A DNA stretch of 64,000 nucleotides, from the NCBI RefSeq assembly GCF_036237275.1, contig NZ_CP108352.1, forward strand, positions 4,960,001 to 5,024,000, in the 5' to 3' direction. Every line of letters begins with the position of its first letter. The first letter of the stretch is position 1. Shown here in pieces: positions 35,668 through 44,120 of the stretch. The position numbers were made by a program, and so were the translations under genes. The notes beneath the pieces are model-generated. The model saw nothing but the letters and a program-made list of their open reading frames with translations, searched no databases and had not been told where the DNA came from. Origin of the DNA: Streptomyces sp. NBC_01353. GTDB lineage: Bacteria > Actinomycetota > Actinomycetes > Streptomycetales > Streptomycetaceae.

Positions 35668-35821
35668 CGGTGTGATCCGGGTCATGCCCGGAGGTCATGG
35701 TCCGGGCGGTGTGACCGAGGGCGTGGCGCGGGAGGGCGGTCGAACACCGTGGCCCAGTGCCGGCCGGCGAGGGTGAACGCGGCCGTCAGCCGGACGATGC
35801 CGAGGCCGGTGGCGACCATGC

Positions 35822-35853
35822 AAGAGGGGCCGGGCATCTGCCCGGCCCCTCTT
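35822..35853. terminator. Strong hairpin between LppU-like gene and afsS
   Basis: AAGAGGGGCCGGGCA (35822-35836) and TGCCCGGCCCCTCTT (35839-35853), a perfect 15-bp stem with a tiny loop, flanked by T/C on the plus side. Confidence 0.75.
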
Positions 35854-35996
35854 CGCTGTCCAGTCACTGCGCCCCGAGCCCTGCCCGACCGGTCCCCCCG
35901 GCCGTCGGACGTCCCCCGAGCCTGGTGCTTCGGCAACCCGGACAGTCACGGCCTCGGCGGCTCCCCCGATGGCGTCGCCGATGCCGTCCCCCGTTG

Positions 35997-36032
35997 CGAG
36001 CCGGCCCCCCGTTTCCCCCGTGGGCCGGCTCG
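35997..36032 (-). terminator. Terminator of afsS
   Basis: CGAGCCGGCCC (35997-36007) and GGGCCGGCTCG (36022-36032) form an 11-bp stem with a 14-base loop, starting 5 bases past the afsS stop in its reading direction. Confidence 0.7.
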
Positions 36033-36037
36033 GGTCG

Positions 36038-36238
36038 TTACTTGAGCGGCTCACCCGTGGCGTGGGAGTCGAGCGGCTTGATGGGCTCGCTCGTGGCGTG
36101 CGAGTCCAGGGTGGTGATGTCCCCGCCCGTGGCGTGGGAGTCGAGCGGCTTGATCGGCTCGCTCGTGGCGTGAGAGTCCAGGGTGGTGATGTCCTCGCCC
36201 GTCGCGTGCGAATCCGTGGGCTTGAGGTTGTCGGCCAT
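36038..36238 (-). CDS. afsS: AfsS (AfsR2), sigma-like global activator peptide
   Basis: The 66-residue acidic protein is made almost entirely of five 12-residue repeats. The alternating units are DSHATGEDITTL and DSHATSEPIKPL (the last is shortened). Repetition is also visible in the DNA as a 72-bp double unit. Size, the DSHAT repeat and location just downstream of afsR match AfsS of S. coelicolor, which stimulates antibiotic production when AfsR turns it on. The ATG follows AGGAGCTGACTCC on this strand. The mechanism of AfsS is not established. Confidence 0.9.
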   Translation of the reverse strand: MADNLKPTDSHATGEDITTLDSHATSEPIKPLDSHATGGDITTLDSHATSEPIKPLDSHATGEPLK

Positions 36239-36408
36239 GGAGTCAGCTCCTGAAGTCGTTGTGCTTGGTGGGACTGAAATGTCCGCCCGGCAATTCCCCC
36301 GTGGACCGCCGGGCGGACGTCCAGGGCCGAACACCTTAACGGTGGGGCCTCGTAGCGATCCGTCTGCCCCCCCGACGCGGCGGATCGACACGCATGAGAG
36401 TGCCGTAC

Positions 36409-36430
36409 GGCGATAAACGATTGATGAACG
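36409..36430 (-). promoter_or_regulatory. AfsR-type operator of afsS: tandem 11-bp direct repeats
   Basis: On the minus strand CGTTCATCAAT (36430-36420) is followed directly by CGTTTATCGCC (36419-36409). Two adjacent 11-bp repeats are the arrangement recognised by SARP regulators, and AfsR is known to bind at the -35 region of the afsS promoter. The site is about 170 bases upstream of afsS, immediately after the afsR stop. Confidence 0.75.
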
Positions 36431-36441
36431 CCCAGTCCGGG

Positions 36442-39402
36442 TCAGGCAACCGCCGCCGGATGGAGCAGGCCGTGCACCTCGGCGGCCTCGGGTGAACCGA
36501 GGCTCTCGAAGACCGTGAGCGCCTCGCTCCAGCACACCCGTGCCCGGTCCGTCTGACCCAGCGCGCTGAGTCCGCGACCGAGGACCGTGAGGACGTTGGC
36601 GCGACGCCATTCCCCGCCGATGCCGTGGAGTACGGAGAGGGCCTGTTCGGCGTTGGCGGCCGCCGCCGCGTACCTGCGATCGGCGAGGTGGACCTCGGCG
36701 AGCCGGAACAGCGTCATCCCGTGCCACAGTTGCTGCCGGCTTTCCTGGAAGACCCCGAGCGCCTCGGTGAGCACGGAGCGGGCCTCGACGGTCTGGCCCC
36801 CTGCCGTGAGGGCGAGCCCGAGGGCGTACTTGCCGTTGGCGAGGCGCAGCGCGAGCCCCGTGTCCGCCTCCGCGTAGATGGCGATGCCCTGCTTGGCGAG
36901 TTCGACGGCGCTGGCGACCCTGCCCGTGGCGAGGTGCACGCGCGACAGATTGCACAGCGCGCTCGCCTCCCCGGGCTTGTTCGCGTCGTGGCGGAAGGCG
37001 TCCCGCGCCTGCGAGAGGTGGGTCTCGGCGTCCAAGTGACGGTTCTCGTACAGGGCGAGGATTCCGCGCTCGTTGGGAGCGTTGCCCCGCGTCCAGGGAT
37101 CGCCCGAGGAACGGCCGAGGTCCATGGCGAGACGGGCCTGCTCGTCGGCCTCGTCGAACCTGCCTGCCGTGCTGTACACCTGGCCGAGCGTGGTGCGGGC
37201 CCGGCCCTCCGAGCGGGCGTCGCAGGCCGCGCGCGCCGCGTCCCGCGCGGCCACCGCCGCCATCTCGTACCGGAGGGCGTTGATACCCGACTCGGCCAGG
37301 TCCTTCGTCGCCATCAGGAGATCGACGGCCCGGCGCAGCGACGCGGGAGCGAGGGACTGCTGGGCGCAGGCCAGCACGCAGTCCGCCTCGGCGTGCAGCC
37401 AGTCGAGGGCCTGGGCGTGGTCCGAGAACTCCAGCCCGGCGTGGTGGGTGGCCTCCAGATGCGCGACGGTCCGGTCCCCGGGCCGCTCGATCGCGTACAC
37501 CCGCGCCGCCGTCGACAAGTAGAAGTCCAGCAGCCGGGAGAGCGCCAGCTCCCGTTCCACCGGCGGTTGTTCGTCCCTTTCCGCGCATGCACGCGCGTAG
37601 AGGCGGACCAGGTCGTGGTAGCGGTAGCGGCCCGGGGCCGCGGATTCGAGGAGGGAGGTGTCGACCAGGGCCTCCAGGAGGTCCTCCGTGGCGTGGAGTT
37701 CCAGGTCGAGGACGGCAGCGGCGGCCGCGAGGGAGATGTCAGGGCCGTCCGCCAGGCCCAGCAGGCGGAAGGCGCGTGCCTGGGCCGGTTCCAGCTGGCC
37801 GTAGCCGAGTTCGAAGGTGGCCTTGACCGCGAGGTCGCCCGCCTGGAGCTCGTCCAGGCGGCGGCGCTCGTCGGCGAGCTTGGCCGCCAGGACCGCCACC
37901 GTCCAGGTGCGGCGCGCGGCCAGCCGCGAGGCGGCGATACGGATCGCCAGAGGAAGGAAGCCGCACGCGGCGACCACGTCGAGGGCCGCTTCCCGCTCCG
38001 CCGAGACCCGCTCCACGCCCACGATCCGCGTGAAGAGCTGGAGCGCCTCCTCCGGCGACATGACGTCCAGGTCCACCAGATGCGCCCCCGCCAGGTCCAC
38101 CATCCGGATCCGGCTCGTCACCAGCGCCGCGCAGCCCGCCGTGCCCGGCAGGAGGGGGCGGATCTGGGCCGCGTCCCGCGCGTTGTCGAGCAGGACGAGC
38201 ACCTGGCGGCCGTCCAGCGTCGAGCGGTACAACGCCGCCCGCTCGTCCAGCGAGTCCGGGATCGCGGAGTCGGGGGTGCCGAGGGCGCGAAGGAAGGCCC
38301 CGAGGACGGTTTCGGGAGCCGCCGCCCTCGCGCCCGCGCCCTGGAGGTCCACGTACAGCTGGCCGTCGGGGAAGTGCGGCCGCGCCTCGTGCGCCACGTG
38401 CACGGCGAGCGTCGTCTTGCCGACGCCGCCGATGCCCGCGAGCGCCGATACGGCCATCACGGAACCCTCGGCCGTGGACAGCCGCTTGCCCAGGTCCCGT
38501 ACGACGGAGCTGCGGCCGGTGAAGTCCGGGACCGTGGCCGGGAGCTGCGCGGGCCGGGCCACGACCGGAGCCGGGGCCGACTCCTCCACAGGACGGGCCA
38601 GTTCGGCGTCCGCCTGGAGGATCCGCTGCTGGAGCCGGGAGAGCTCCGGGCGCGGGTCGACACCCAGCTCGTCGGCGAGGAGCCGACGGGTGTCCGCGTA
38701 CACGGCCAGCGCCTCGGCCTGCCGGCCGCTGCGGTAGAGGGCCAGCATGAGCAGTTCGCGCAGGCGCTCCCGCAGCGGGTGCGCCGCCGTCAGCGCGGTC
38801 AGCTCGGAGACGGCCTCCGCGTGCGCGCCGGCCTCCAGGTCCATGTCGAGCCGGGTCTCGAGGAGTTGCAGCCGCCACTCCTCGAGGCGTACCCGCTGCG
38901 TCTCGGCGTACGGCCCCGGCACGGAGGCCAGCGCCTCGCCGTCCCACAGCCCCAGCGCCTTGCCCAGCCGGCTCCGCGCCGCGCTCCGGTCCCCGGCCGC
39001 CCGCAGCTTCTCGGCCTCGGCCGCCAGCTCCTGGGCGACGTTCAGGTCGACCGCACCGGCCGGCACGCGGATCGCGTAGCCGCCGGCATCGCTGACCAGG
39101 ACCCCGGGGGCGAGGATCTTGCGCAGCCGTGAGGCGTACGTCCGTACCGCCGCCAGCGCCTGCGAGGGCGACTCGTCGCCCCAGATGGCGTCGATCAGCT
39201 CCGCGGCCGTGGCCGTGCGGCCCTCGCGCATCAGGAGCGCGGCGAGCAGGGCCCGCTGCTGCGGGGATCCGGACGGCAGGGCTTCACCGTCCCGCCAGGC
39301 GCGTACCGGTCCGAGCACGCCGAAGCGCGGGTCTCCGCCGTTGTGGAGACCCGCCCCCGGAGCCCGCTGCTCCGGTACTCGCGGCCCGTTCTCACGGTCC
39401 AT
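36442..39402 (-). CDS. afsR: AfsR, SARP-family global regulator with NB-ARC and TPR domains
   Basis: The 986-residue protein starts at the ATG 39400-39402 after GGGGGAG. Domains in order are an OmpR-type winged HTH (FGVLGPVRAWRDGEALPSG to TYASRLRKIL), a BTAD domain and an NTPase module. The NTPase has P-loop ALAGIGGVGKTTLAV near residue 330 and Walker B VLVLLDNARD. C-terminal TPR-type helices follow from about residue 650. This architecture and the sequence match S. coelicolor AfsR, a DNA-binding ATPase phosphorylated by AfsK. It activates afsS just downstream. AfsK is encoded 9.8 kb away, with catabolic genes in between. Confidence 0.93.
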   Translation of the reverse strand: MDRENGPRVPEQRAPGAGLHNGGDPRFGVLGPVRAWRDGEALPSGSPQQRALLAALLMREGRTATAAELIDAIWGDESPSQALAAVRTYASRLRKILAPGVLVSDAGGYAIRVPAGAVDLNVAQELAAEAEKLRAAGDRSAARSRLGKALGLWDGEALASVPGPYAETQRVRLEEWRLQLLETRLDMDLEAGAHAEAVSELTALTAAHPLRERLRELLMLALYRSGRQAEALAVYADTRRLLADELGVDPRPELSRLQQRILQADAELARPVEESAPAPVVARPAQLPATVPDFTGRSSVVRDLGKRLSTAEGSVMAVSALAGIGGVGKTTLAVHVAHEARPHFPDGQLYVDLQGAGARAAAPETVLGAFLRALGTPDSAIPDSLDERAALYRSTLDGRQVLVLLDNARDAAQIRPLLPGTAGCAALVTSRIRMVDLAGAHLVDLDVMSPEEALQLFTRIVGVERVSAEREAALDVVAACGFLPLAIRIAASRLAARRTWTVAVLAAKLADERRRLDELQAGDLAVKATFELGYGQLEPAQARAFRLLGLADGPDISLAAAAAVLDLELHATEDLLEALVDTSLLESAAPGRYRYHDLVRLYARACAERDEQPPVERELALSRLLDFYLSTAARVYAIERPGDRTVAHLEATHHAGLEFSDHAQALDWLHAEADCVLACAQQSLAPASLRRAVDLLMATKDLAESGINALRYEMAAVAARDAARAACDARSEGRARTTLGQVYSTAGRFDEADEQARLAMDLGRSSGDPWTRGNAPNERGILALYENRHLDAETHLSQARDAFRHDANKPGEASALCNLSRVHLATGRVASAVELAKQGIAIYAEADTGLALRLANGKYALGLALTAGGQTVEARSVLTEALGVFQESRQQLWHGMTLFRLAEVHLADRRYAAAAANAEQALSVLHGIGGEWRRANVLTVLGRGLSALGQTDRARVCWSEALTVFESLGSPEAAEVHGLLHPAAVA

Positions 39403-39563
39403 AGCTCCCCCTGCCCGCACCGCTGGTTTCGCCCAAGACAGTCTGCCTTGTCCGGAGGGGGCACGTCAGCATCGGGTGACTGTCTGCACAAGTCCTGCCA
39501 CAGGATCCGACCGGATCTCCGACCGCATCCGGCAGGATCCGGCCGCTCCGGGCCTCCCGACTA

Positions 39564-39580
39564 GCTGACGGGTCGTCAGA
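39564..39580. promoter_or_regulatory. Palindromic operator copy 5 (GCTGACGGGTCGTCAGA)
   Basis: Only the outermost T differs from consensus. It ends 11 bases before the GTG (39592) and 20 before the alternative ATG (39601) of the amidohydrolase gene; with so little leader and no Shine-Dalgarno the transcript may be leaderless. Confidence 0.75.
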
Positions 39581-39591
39581 TCAGCGCTACC

Positions 39592-40818
39592 GTGAAACGC
39601 ATGGAGACCTTCCCGAAGATCATCTCGGTGGACGACCACACCGTGGAGCCGCCTCACGTCTGGCGGGACCGGCTCCCGTCCAGGTATCGCGACACCGGAC
39701 CCCGGATCGTCCGGGCGCCCCTGAAGGAAATGACCTTCCTCGGCGGCAGGTTCGCGCCCGTCATGGGTGCCAAGGGTGACGACGGGCCCATCGGTGACTG
39801 GTGGGTGTACGAGGACCTGCACCGGCCGCTCACCCGCCTCGACACCGCCGTCGGCTACGACAGGGACGAGATCAAGCTCGAGGTCATCACCTACGAGCAG
39901 ATGCGCCCCGGCTCCTACAGCGTGCCCGACCGGCTGGCCGACATGGACGTCAACCACGTCCAGTCCGCGCTCTGCTTCCCCACCTTCCCGCGCTTCTGCG
40001 GGCAGACCTTCACCGAGGCGGGCGACCGCGAGCTCGGCCTCCTCGGCATCCGGGCGTACAACGACTGGATGGTGGAGGAATGGTGCGGTCCGGAGGCAGG
40101 GGGTCGGCTGATCCCGCTCACGCTCATACCCCTCTGGGACGCCGAGCTCGCCGCGGAGGAGGTGCGGCGCAACGCCGCCCGCGGGGTGCGCGCCGTCGCC
40201 TTCTCCGAGATCCCGCCCCACCTCGGACTCCCGTCGATCCACACCGACTACTGGGACCCGTTCCTGCGGGCCTGCGACGAGACCGGCACCGTCGTCGCCA
40301 TGCACATCGGCTCCTCCAGCCGGATGCCCTCCACCTCCGCCGACGCCCCGCCCGCCGTCGGCTCCACCATCACCTTCGCCAACTGCTGCTTCTCGATGGT
40401 GGACTGGCTGATGAGCGGGAAGTTCGAGCGCTTCCCCAACGTGAAGATCATGTACGCGGAGGGCCAGATCGGCTGGATCCCGTACATCCTGGAACGTGCC
40501 GACGTGGTCTGGGAGGAGAACCGCGGCTGGGGCGGAGTCGCCGAGAAGGTGCTGCGCCCGCCGTCGGAGCTCTTCGCCGAGCACGTCTACGGCTGCTTCT
40601 TCGACGACGCCTTCGGCCTGAAGAACCTCGACTCGATCGGCGTCGGGAACGTCCTGTACGAGACCGACTACCCGCACTCCGACTCCACCTGGCCCAAGTC
40701 CCGGGAGGTCGGCGAGGCGCAGATGGGCCACCTGGCGCCGGACGTGGTGGAGCGGATCGTGCGCGGCAACGCGATCGAGCTGCTCGGTCTCACGGCGGAC
40801 GGGCTCTGGGTGCCGTGA
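39592..40818 (+). CDS. Amidohydrolase-family metal-dependent hydrolase/decarboxylase (type 2)
   Basis: The 408-residue TIM-barrel protein of the amidohydrolase 2 (ACMSD-related) family contains ISVDDHTVEPPHVWRDR, IGSSSRMPSTSADAPP and LYETDYPHSDSTWPKS. The first two-His motif of this family is DDHTVEP rather than DxHxH, a common variation in actinobacterial relatives. Start: GTG 39592 or ATG 39601. No ribosome site is visible before either. Operator copy 5 lies just upstream. Reaction unknown: hydrolysis or decarboxylation of a cyclic or aromatic intermediate is plausible. Confidence 0.85.
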   Translation: MKRMETFPKIISVDDHTVEPPHVWRDRLPSRYRDTGPRIVRAPLKEMTFLGGRFAPVMGAKGDDGPIGDWWVYEDLHRPLTRLDTAVGYDRDEIKLEVITYEQMRPGSYSVPDRLADMDVNHVQSALCFPTFPRFCGQTFTEAGDRELGLLGIRAYNDWMVEEWCGPEAGGRLIPLTLIPLWDAELAAEEVRRNAARGVRAVAFSEIPPHLGLPSIHTDYWDPFLRACDETGTVVAMHIGSSSRMPSTSADAPPAVGSTITFANCCFSMVDWLMSGKFERFPNVKIMYAEGQIGWIPYILERADVVWEENRGWGGVAEKVLRPPSELFAEHVYGCFFDDAFGLKNLDSIGVGNVLYETDYPHSDSTWPKSREVGEAQMGHLAPDVVERIVRGNAIELLGLTADGLWVP

Positions 40819-40824
40819 CGCGCG

Positions 40825-40863
40825 GCGAGCGGCCGCACCCCGTCGTGGGGTGCGGCCGCTCGC
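40825..40863. terminator. Terminator after the amidohydrolase gene
   Basis: A perfect 17-bp stem: 40825-40841 (GCGAGCGGCCGCACCCC) with 40847-40863, loop GTCGT, starting 6 bases after the stop. Confidence 0.8.
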
Positions 40864-40889
40864 GTATCCCGGTCGCCGCACACCCCTTG

Positions 40890-40906
40890 TCTGATGGGTC
40901 GTCAGA
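40890..40906. promoter_or_regulatory. Palindromic operator copy 6 (TCTGATGGGTCGTCAGA)
   Basis: One mismatch to consensus (C to T at position 6). First of two sites before the LLM gene at 40964; centre to centre with copy 7 is 42 bp, four helical turns. Confidence 0.72.
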
Positions 40907-40931
40907 CGCAAGCATGAGAGCCGCCGATCGA

Positions 40932-40948
40932 TATGACGAATCGTCAGA
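40932..40948. promoter_or_regulatory. Palindromic operator copy 7 (TATGACGAATCGTCAGA)
   Basis: Right half perfect; left half TATGACGA deviates at two positions. It ends 15 bases before the LLM start, immediately before its ribosome site CGGAGGGG. Confidence 0.7.
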
Positions 40949-40963
40949 TCCGGAGGGGTCGCC

Positions 40964-41884
40964 ATGGTGGTCTACGGGATGCAGCTCCCCGTCCAGTCGC
41001 AGAGCACGATCTACGCCGAGCCCTGGGAGGCCGCCGCCGGACCCGCCGATCTCGTCGAGATCGCCCGCACCGCCGACCGGACCGGCTTCGACTACATCGC
41101 GAGCTGCGACCATGTCGCCATCCCGCGCCGTCTCGCCGGGCCGATGAGCACCGTCTGGTACGACCCGGTCGCCACCCTCTCCTTCCTCGCCGCCGCCACC
41201 GAGCGCGTCCGGCTGCTGTCCCATGTCGCCGTCGTCGGCCTGCGCCACCCGCTGGTGAGCGCCAAGGCGTACGCGACCCTCGACCACCTCTCCGGCGGCC
41301 GGCTGGTCCTCGGGGTCGGGGCGGGGCACGTCCAGGAGGAGTTCGAGGCCGTGGGGGCCGACTTCGAGGGCCGCGGAGGGGTTCTCGACGAGACCATCGA
41401 CGCACTCAAGGCGGCGCTGGGGCAGGAGGAGTACCCGGAGCACTCGGGCGAGCGGTTCTCCTTCAAGGACCTCGGCCAGATGCCCCGGCCCGCCCAGGAG
41501 CGGGTGCCGGTCTGGGTCGGCGGGTCCTCTCCCGCGGCCGTGCGCAGGGCCGCGCTCCGGGGTGACGGCTGGCTGCCGCAGGGCGATCCGCGGGAGAAGC
41601 TCCCCGCCCGGATCGCCCGGCTCGAGCACCTGCGCGCCGAGGCCGGGATCGAGGACCCGATCACCGTCGGGGCGATCGTCGAGCCCCTGTACGTCGGCGA
41701 GGCCGGCTGGGAGGTCGGCCGGCGGACGCTGACCGGGAAGCCGGAGGCCCTCGCCGAGTCGCTGCGCGCGTACGGCGCGATGGGCGTGCATCAGATCCAG
41801 GTCCGGTTCCGCTCCCGGAGCCGTACCGAACTCACCGATCAGATGGCGGCGTTCGCCGCCGAGGTCGCCCCCCACCTGAGCTGA
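40964..41884 (+). CDS. LLM-family F420-dependent oxidoreductase
   Basis: The 306-residue luciferase-like TIM-barrel protein shows VEIARTADRTGFDYIASCDHVAIP near the N-terminus, then ATERVRLLSHVAVVGLRHPLVSAKAYATLDHLSGGR and LGVGAGHVQEEFEAVG. These are typical of the F420-dependent branch, with VWVGGSSPAAVRRAA as the phosphate-binding region. It is followed 13 bases later by an SDR gene and preceded by two operator copies. Likely role: F420-linked oxidation or reduction of a pathway intermediate. Confidence 0.87.
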   Translation: MVVYGMQLPVQSQSTIYAEPWEAAAGPADLVEIARTADRTGFDYIASCDHVAIPRRLAGPMSTVWYDPVATLSFLAAATERVRLLSHVAVVGLRHPLVSAKAYATLDHLSGGRLVLGVGAGHVQEEFEAVGADFEGRGGVLDETIDALKAALGQEEYPEHSGERFSFKDLGQMPRPAQERVPVWVGGSSPAAVRRAALRGDGWLPQGDPREKLPARIARLEHLRAEAGIEDPITVGAIVEPLYVGEAGWEVGRRTLTGKPEALAESLRAYGAMGVHQIQVRFRSRSRTELTDQMAAFAAEVAPHLS

Positions 41885-41897
41885 GGAGTGGACGGAC

Positions 41898-42659
41898 ATG
41901 GGCAAGCTGGACGGGCGCGTCGTCGTCGTGACGGGCGCGGCGCGCGGGCAGGGCGAGCAGGAGGCGCGGCTCTTCGCCGCCGAGGGGGCGCGGGTCGTCC
42001 TCGCCGACGTGCTCGACGATCAGGGCGAGGCGCTCGCCAAGGAGCTGGGGGAGGAGCGGGCCGCGTACGTCCACCTCGACGTGACGAAGGAGGAGGACTG
42101 GGCGGGTGCGGTCGCCGTCGCCAAGGAGCGCTTCGGCCGGATCGACGGACTTGTGAACAACGCCGGCATCCTCCGCTTCAACGAGCTGGTGGCGACCCCG
42201 CTGGACGAGTTCCAGGCGATCGTGCAGGTCAATCAGGTCGGCTGCTTCCTGGGGATCCGTACCGTCGCGCCCGAGATCGAGGCGGCCGGCGGCGGGACGA
42301 TCGTCAACACCGCCTCGTACACGGGCGTGACCGGTATGGCGGGCGTCGGTGCGTATGCCGCCACCAAGCACGCCGTGCTCGGGCTCACCCGGGTGGCGGC
42401 CTTGGAGCTGGCGGCCAAGAGGATCCGGGTCAACGCGGTCTGCCCGGGCGCGATCGACACCCCCATGAGCAACCCGGAGGGCGTGGATCCGGCGGCGACG
42501 GCCGAGCTCTACCAGAAGCTGGTGCCGCTGGGGCGGATCGGGCGGCCGGAGGAGGTCGCGGCGCTCGCGCTCTTCCTGACCTCGGAGGACTCCGCGTACA
42601 TCACGGGCCAGCCCTTCGTCATCGACGGCGGCTGGCTGGCCGGAGTGAGTCTCTTCTGA
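41898..42659 (+). CDS. SDR-family NAD(P)-dependent oxidoreductase
   Basis: The 253-residue classical short-chain dehydrogenase has the cofactor loop [18 protein letters not shown] in [10 protein letters not shown], the catalytic Ser in IVNTASYTG and YxxxK in [12 protein letters not shown]. The C-terminus [15 protein letters not shown] is standard. TGAARGQG resembles 3-alpha/20-beta-hydroxysteroid-type dehydrogenases but the substrate cannot be told. It is in one transcription unit with the LLM gene. Confidence 0.92.
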   Translation: MGKLDGRVVVVTGAARGQGEQEARLFAAEGARVVLADVLDDQGEALAKELGEERAAYVHLDVTKEEDWAGAVAVAKERFGRIDGLVNNAGILRFNELVATPLDEFQAIVQVNQVGCFLGIRTVAPEIEAAGGGTIVNTASYTGVTGMAGVGAYAATKHAVLGLTRVAALELAAKRIRVNAVCPGAIDTPMSNPEGVDPAATAELYQKLVPLGRIGRPEEVAALALFLTSEDSAYITGQPFVIDGGWLAGVSLF

Positions 42660-42664
42660 AGAGT

Positions 42665-42681
42665 TCTGACGATCCATCAGG
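42665..42681. promoter_or_regulatory. Palindromic operator copy 8 (TCTGACGATCCATCAGG)
   Basis: Left half perfect for seven bases, right half ATCAGG. First of two sites in the 107-bp gap between the SDR and LLM genes; it starts 6 bases after the SDR stop. Confidence 0.68.
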
Positions 42682-42725
42682 TATTGACGCACCCGCCGTG
42701 CGGTGCGAAAGTCGGGCACAGAGAA

Positions 42726-42742
42726 TCTGACGGTACGTCAGA
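42726..42742. promoter_or_regulatory. Palindromic operator copy 9 (TCTGACGGTACGTCAGA)
   Basis: An exact 17-bp match to consensus and the most symmetric copy. It ends 23 bases before the TTG start of the second LLM gene. Confidence 0.8.
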
Positions 42743-42765
42743 AACGATGAGGACGGTGAACCCCC

Positions 42766-43890
42766 TTGGAATTCGGGATCTTCGTACAGGGATACGTCGG
42801 CAAGCGGGCCGAGACCGATCCCGAGGCCGAGCACAAGGCGCTGATGGAGGAGACCGAGTACGTCATCCAGGCGGACAGGTCCGGGTTCAAGTACGCCTGG
42901 GCGTCCGAGCACCACTTCCTGGAGGAGTACTCGCACCTCTCGGCGAACGACGTCTACCTGGGCTACCTCGCCCACGCCACCGACCGGATCCACCTCGGCT
43001 CCGGCATCTTCAACCCCCTCGCCCCGGTGAACCACCCGGTCAAGGTCGCCGAGAAGGTCGCCATGCTCGACCATCTCTCCCAGGGCCGCTTCGAGTTCGG
43101 TACGGGGCGCGGGGCAGGCTCCCACGAGATCCTCGGGTTCATGCCGGGCATCACCGACATGAACCACACCAAGGAGATCTGGGAAGAGACGATCGCCGAG
43201 TTCCCCAAGATGTGGCTCCAGGACGAGTACGTCGGCTTCCAGGGCAAGCACTGGTCCCTGCCGCCGCGCAAGGTCCTGCCCAAGCCGTACGGAAAGTCCC
43301 ACCCGGCCATGTGGTACGCGGCCGGCTCGCCCTCCTCGTACGCCATGGCGGGCAAGAAGGGGCTGGGCGTCCTCGGCTTCAGCGTGCAGAAGGTCTCCGA
43401 CATGGAGTGGGTCGTCGAGTCGTACAAGACGGCGATCAAGGAGGCCAAGGCCGTCGGCGACTTCGTCAACGACAACGTGATGGTCACCTCGACCGCGATC
43501 TGCGCCGAGACGCACGACAAGGCCGTCGAGATCGCGGTGAGCGGCGGGCTCAACTACCTGCAGTCGCTGCTCTTCCGCTACCACGACACCTTCCCGCGGC
43601 CCGAGGGCATCCCGGAGTGGCCGGAGCTGCTGCCGGAGTACAGCGCCGAGATCATCGAACTCCTCATCGCCGAGGAGCTGATGATCTGCGGCGACCCGGA
43701 GGAGGTCCTGCGCCAGTGCAAGCGCTGGGACCAGGCGGGCGCGGACCAGCTGTCGTTCGGGCTGCCGATCGGGATCTCGTACGAGGACACGATGAACTCG
43801 ATCAAGCTGATCGGTGAGCACGTGATCCCCAAGATCGACACGGACCCGGTCCACCGCACGACCCGCTTCCGGCAGCAGGCCGGAGAGTAG
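42766..43890 (+). CDS. LLM-class flavin-dependent oxidoreductase
   Basis: The 374-residue luciferase-alpha-like protein runs MEFGIFVQGYVGK, EYVIQADRSGFKYAWASEHHFLEEYSHLSA and LGSGIFNPLAPVNHPVKVAEKVAMLDHLSQGR. It also has GTGRGAGSHEILGF and CGDPEEVLRQ. EHHF is the hallmark of the bacterial luciferase-type monooxygenases. The only in-frame start is a TTG at 42766, because a TGA lies nine bases before it. GAGGA is 13 bases upstream, so initiation is probably weak. It is the first gene of a unit with the amidohydrolase and the aldehyde dehydrogenase. Confidence 0.87.
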   Translation: MEFGIFVQGYVGKRAETDPEAEHKALMEETEYVIQADRSGFKYAWASEHHFLEEYSHLSANDVYLGYLAHATDRIHLGSGIFNPLAPVNHPVKVAEKVAMLDHLSQGRFEFGTGRGAGSHEILGFMPGITDMNHTKEIWEETIAEFPKMWLQDEYVGFQGKHWSLPPRKVLPKPYGKSHPAMWYAAGSPSSYAMAGKKGLGVLGFSVQKVSDMEWVVESYKTAIKEAKAVGDFVNDNVMVTSTAICAETHDKAVEIAVSGGLNYLQSLLFRYHDTFPRPEGIPEWPELLPEYSAEIIELLIAEELMICGDPEEVLRQCKRWDQAGADQLSFGLPIGISYEDTMNSIKLIGEHVIPKIDTDPVHRTTRFRQQAGE

Positions 43891-43936
43891 GGCCCCGTAC
43901 CGGGGCGGTGTCTTCCCGGACCACCGTCCCGACCGG

Positions 43937-43988
43937 CCCCGGTCGGGGACGTCGTAGCCGCGGCCGGCTACCGCGTCCCCGACCGGGG
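43937..43988. repeat. Long nested inverted repeat between LLM and amidohydrolase genes
   Basis: CCCCGGTCGGGGACG (43937-43951) pairs with CGTCCCCGACCGGGG (43974-43988), a 15-bp stem, and an inner GTAGCC/GGCTAC stem (43954-43959 / 43966-43971) extends it. It may act as a terminator or an RNA-stability element inside the operon. Confidence 0.7.
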
Positions 43989-44000
43989 CATGTCCGGCCC

Positions 44001-44043
44001 GTTGTGGGCAATCGTTCCGCAGGGCGGAACGGGTGGGCACAAC
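44001..44043. repeat. Second inverted repeat, REP-like intergenic element
   Basis: CGTTCCGC (44013-44020) and GCGGAACG (44024-44031) form a perfect stem with an AGG loop, enclosed by GTTGTG (44001-44006) and CACAAC (44038-44043). It sits 78 bases upstream of the next gene. The compact nested form suggests a dispersed intergenic repeat. Confidence 0.65.
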
Positions 44044-44120
44044 CCACAAGGCCGCGCAGCGCTCCGTGGGCCTGCGCCCCGGGCCCCGCACCGAGCTCCC
44101 GTACGAAGGAAGGGACACCC

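Larger units (their letters stand above)
35668..36037. other. Intergenic region, no convincing gene
   Basis: A 370-base region between the LppU-like gene and afsS. It holds two terminator-type hairpins (35822-35853 and 35997-36032). Open frames in it are short, lack ribosome sites and, in one case, start inside the first hairpin. Confidence 0.6.

Noticed and set aside
35682-35819. Possible 45-residue gene MVATGLGIVRLTAAFTLAG on the minus strand
   Set aside because: It begins at the edge of a strong terminator hairpin and has no ribosome site; the composition is partly ordered but support is insufficient.
42684-42689. TTGACG as a -35 element before the LLM gene
   Set aside because: No matching -10 at 16-19 bases; it may be chance.
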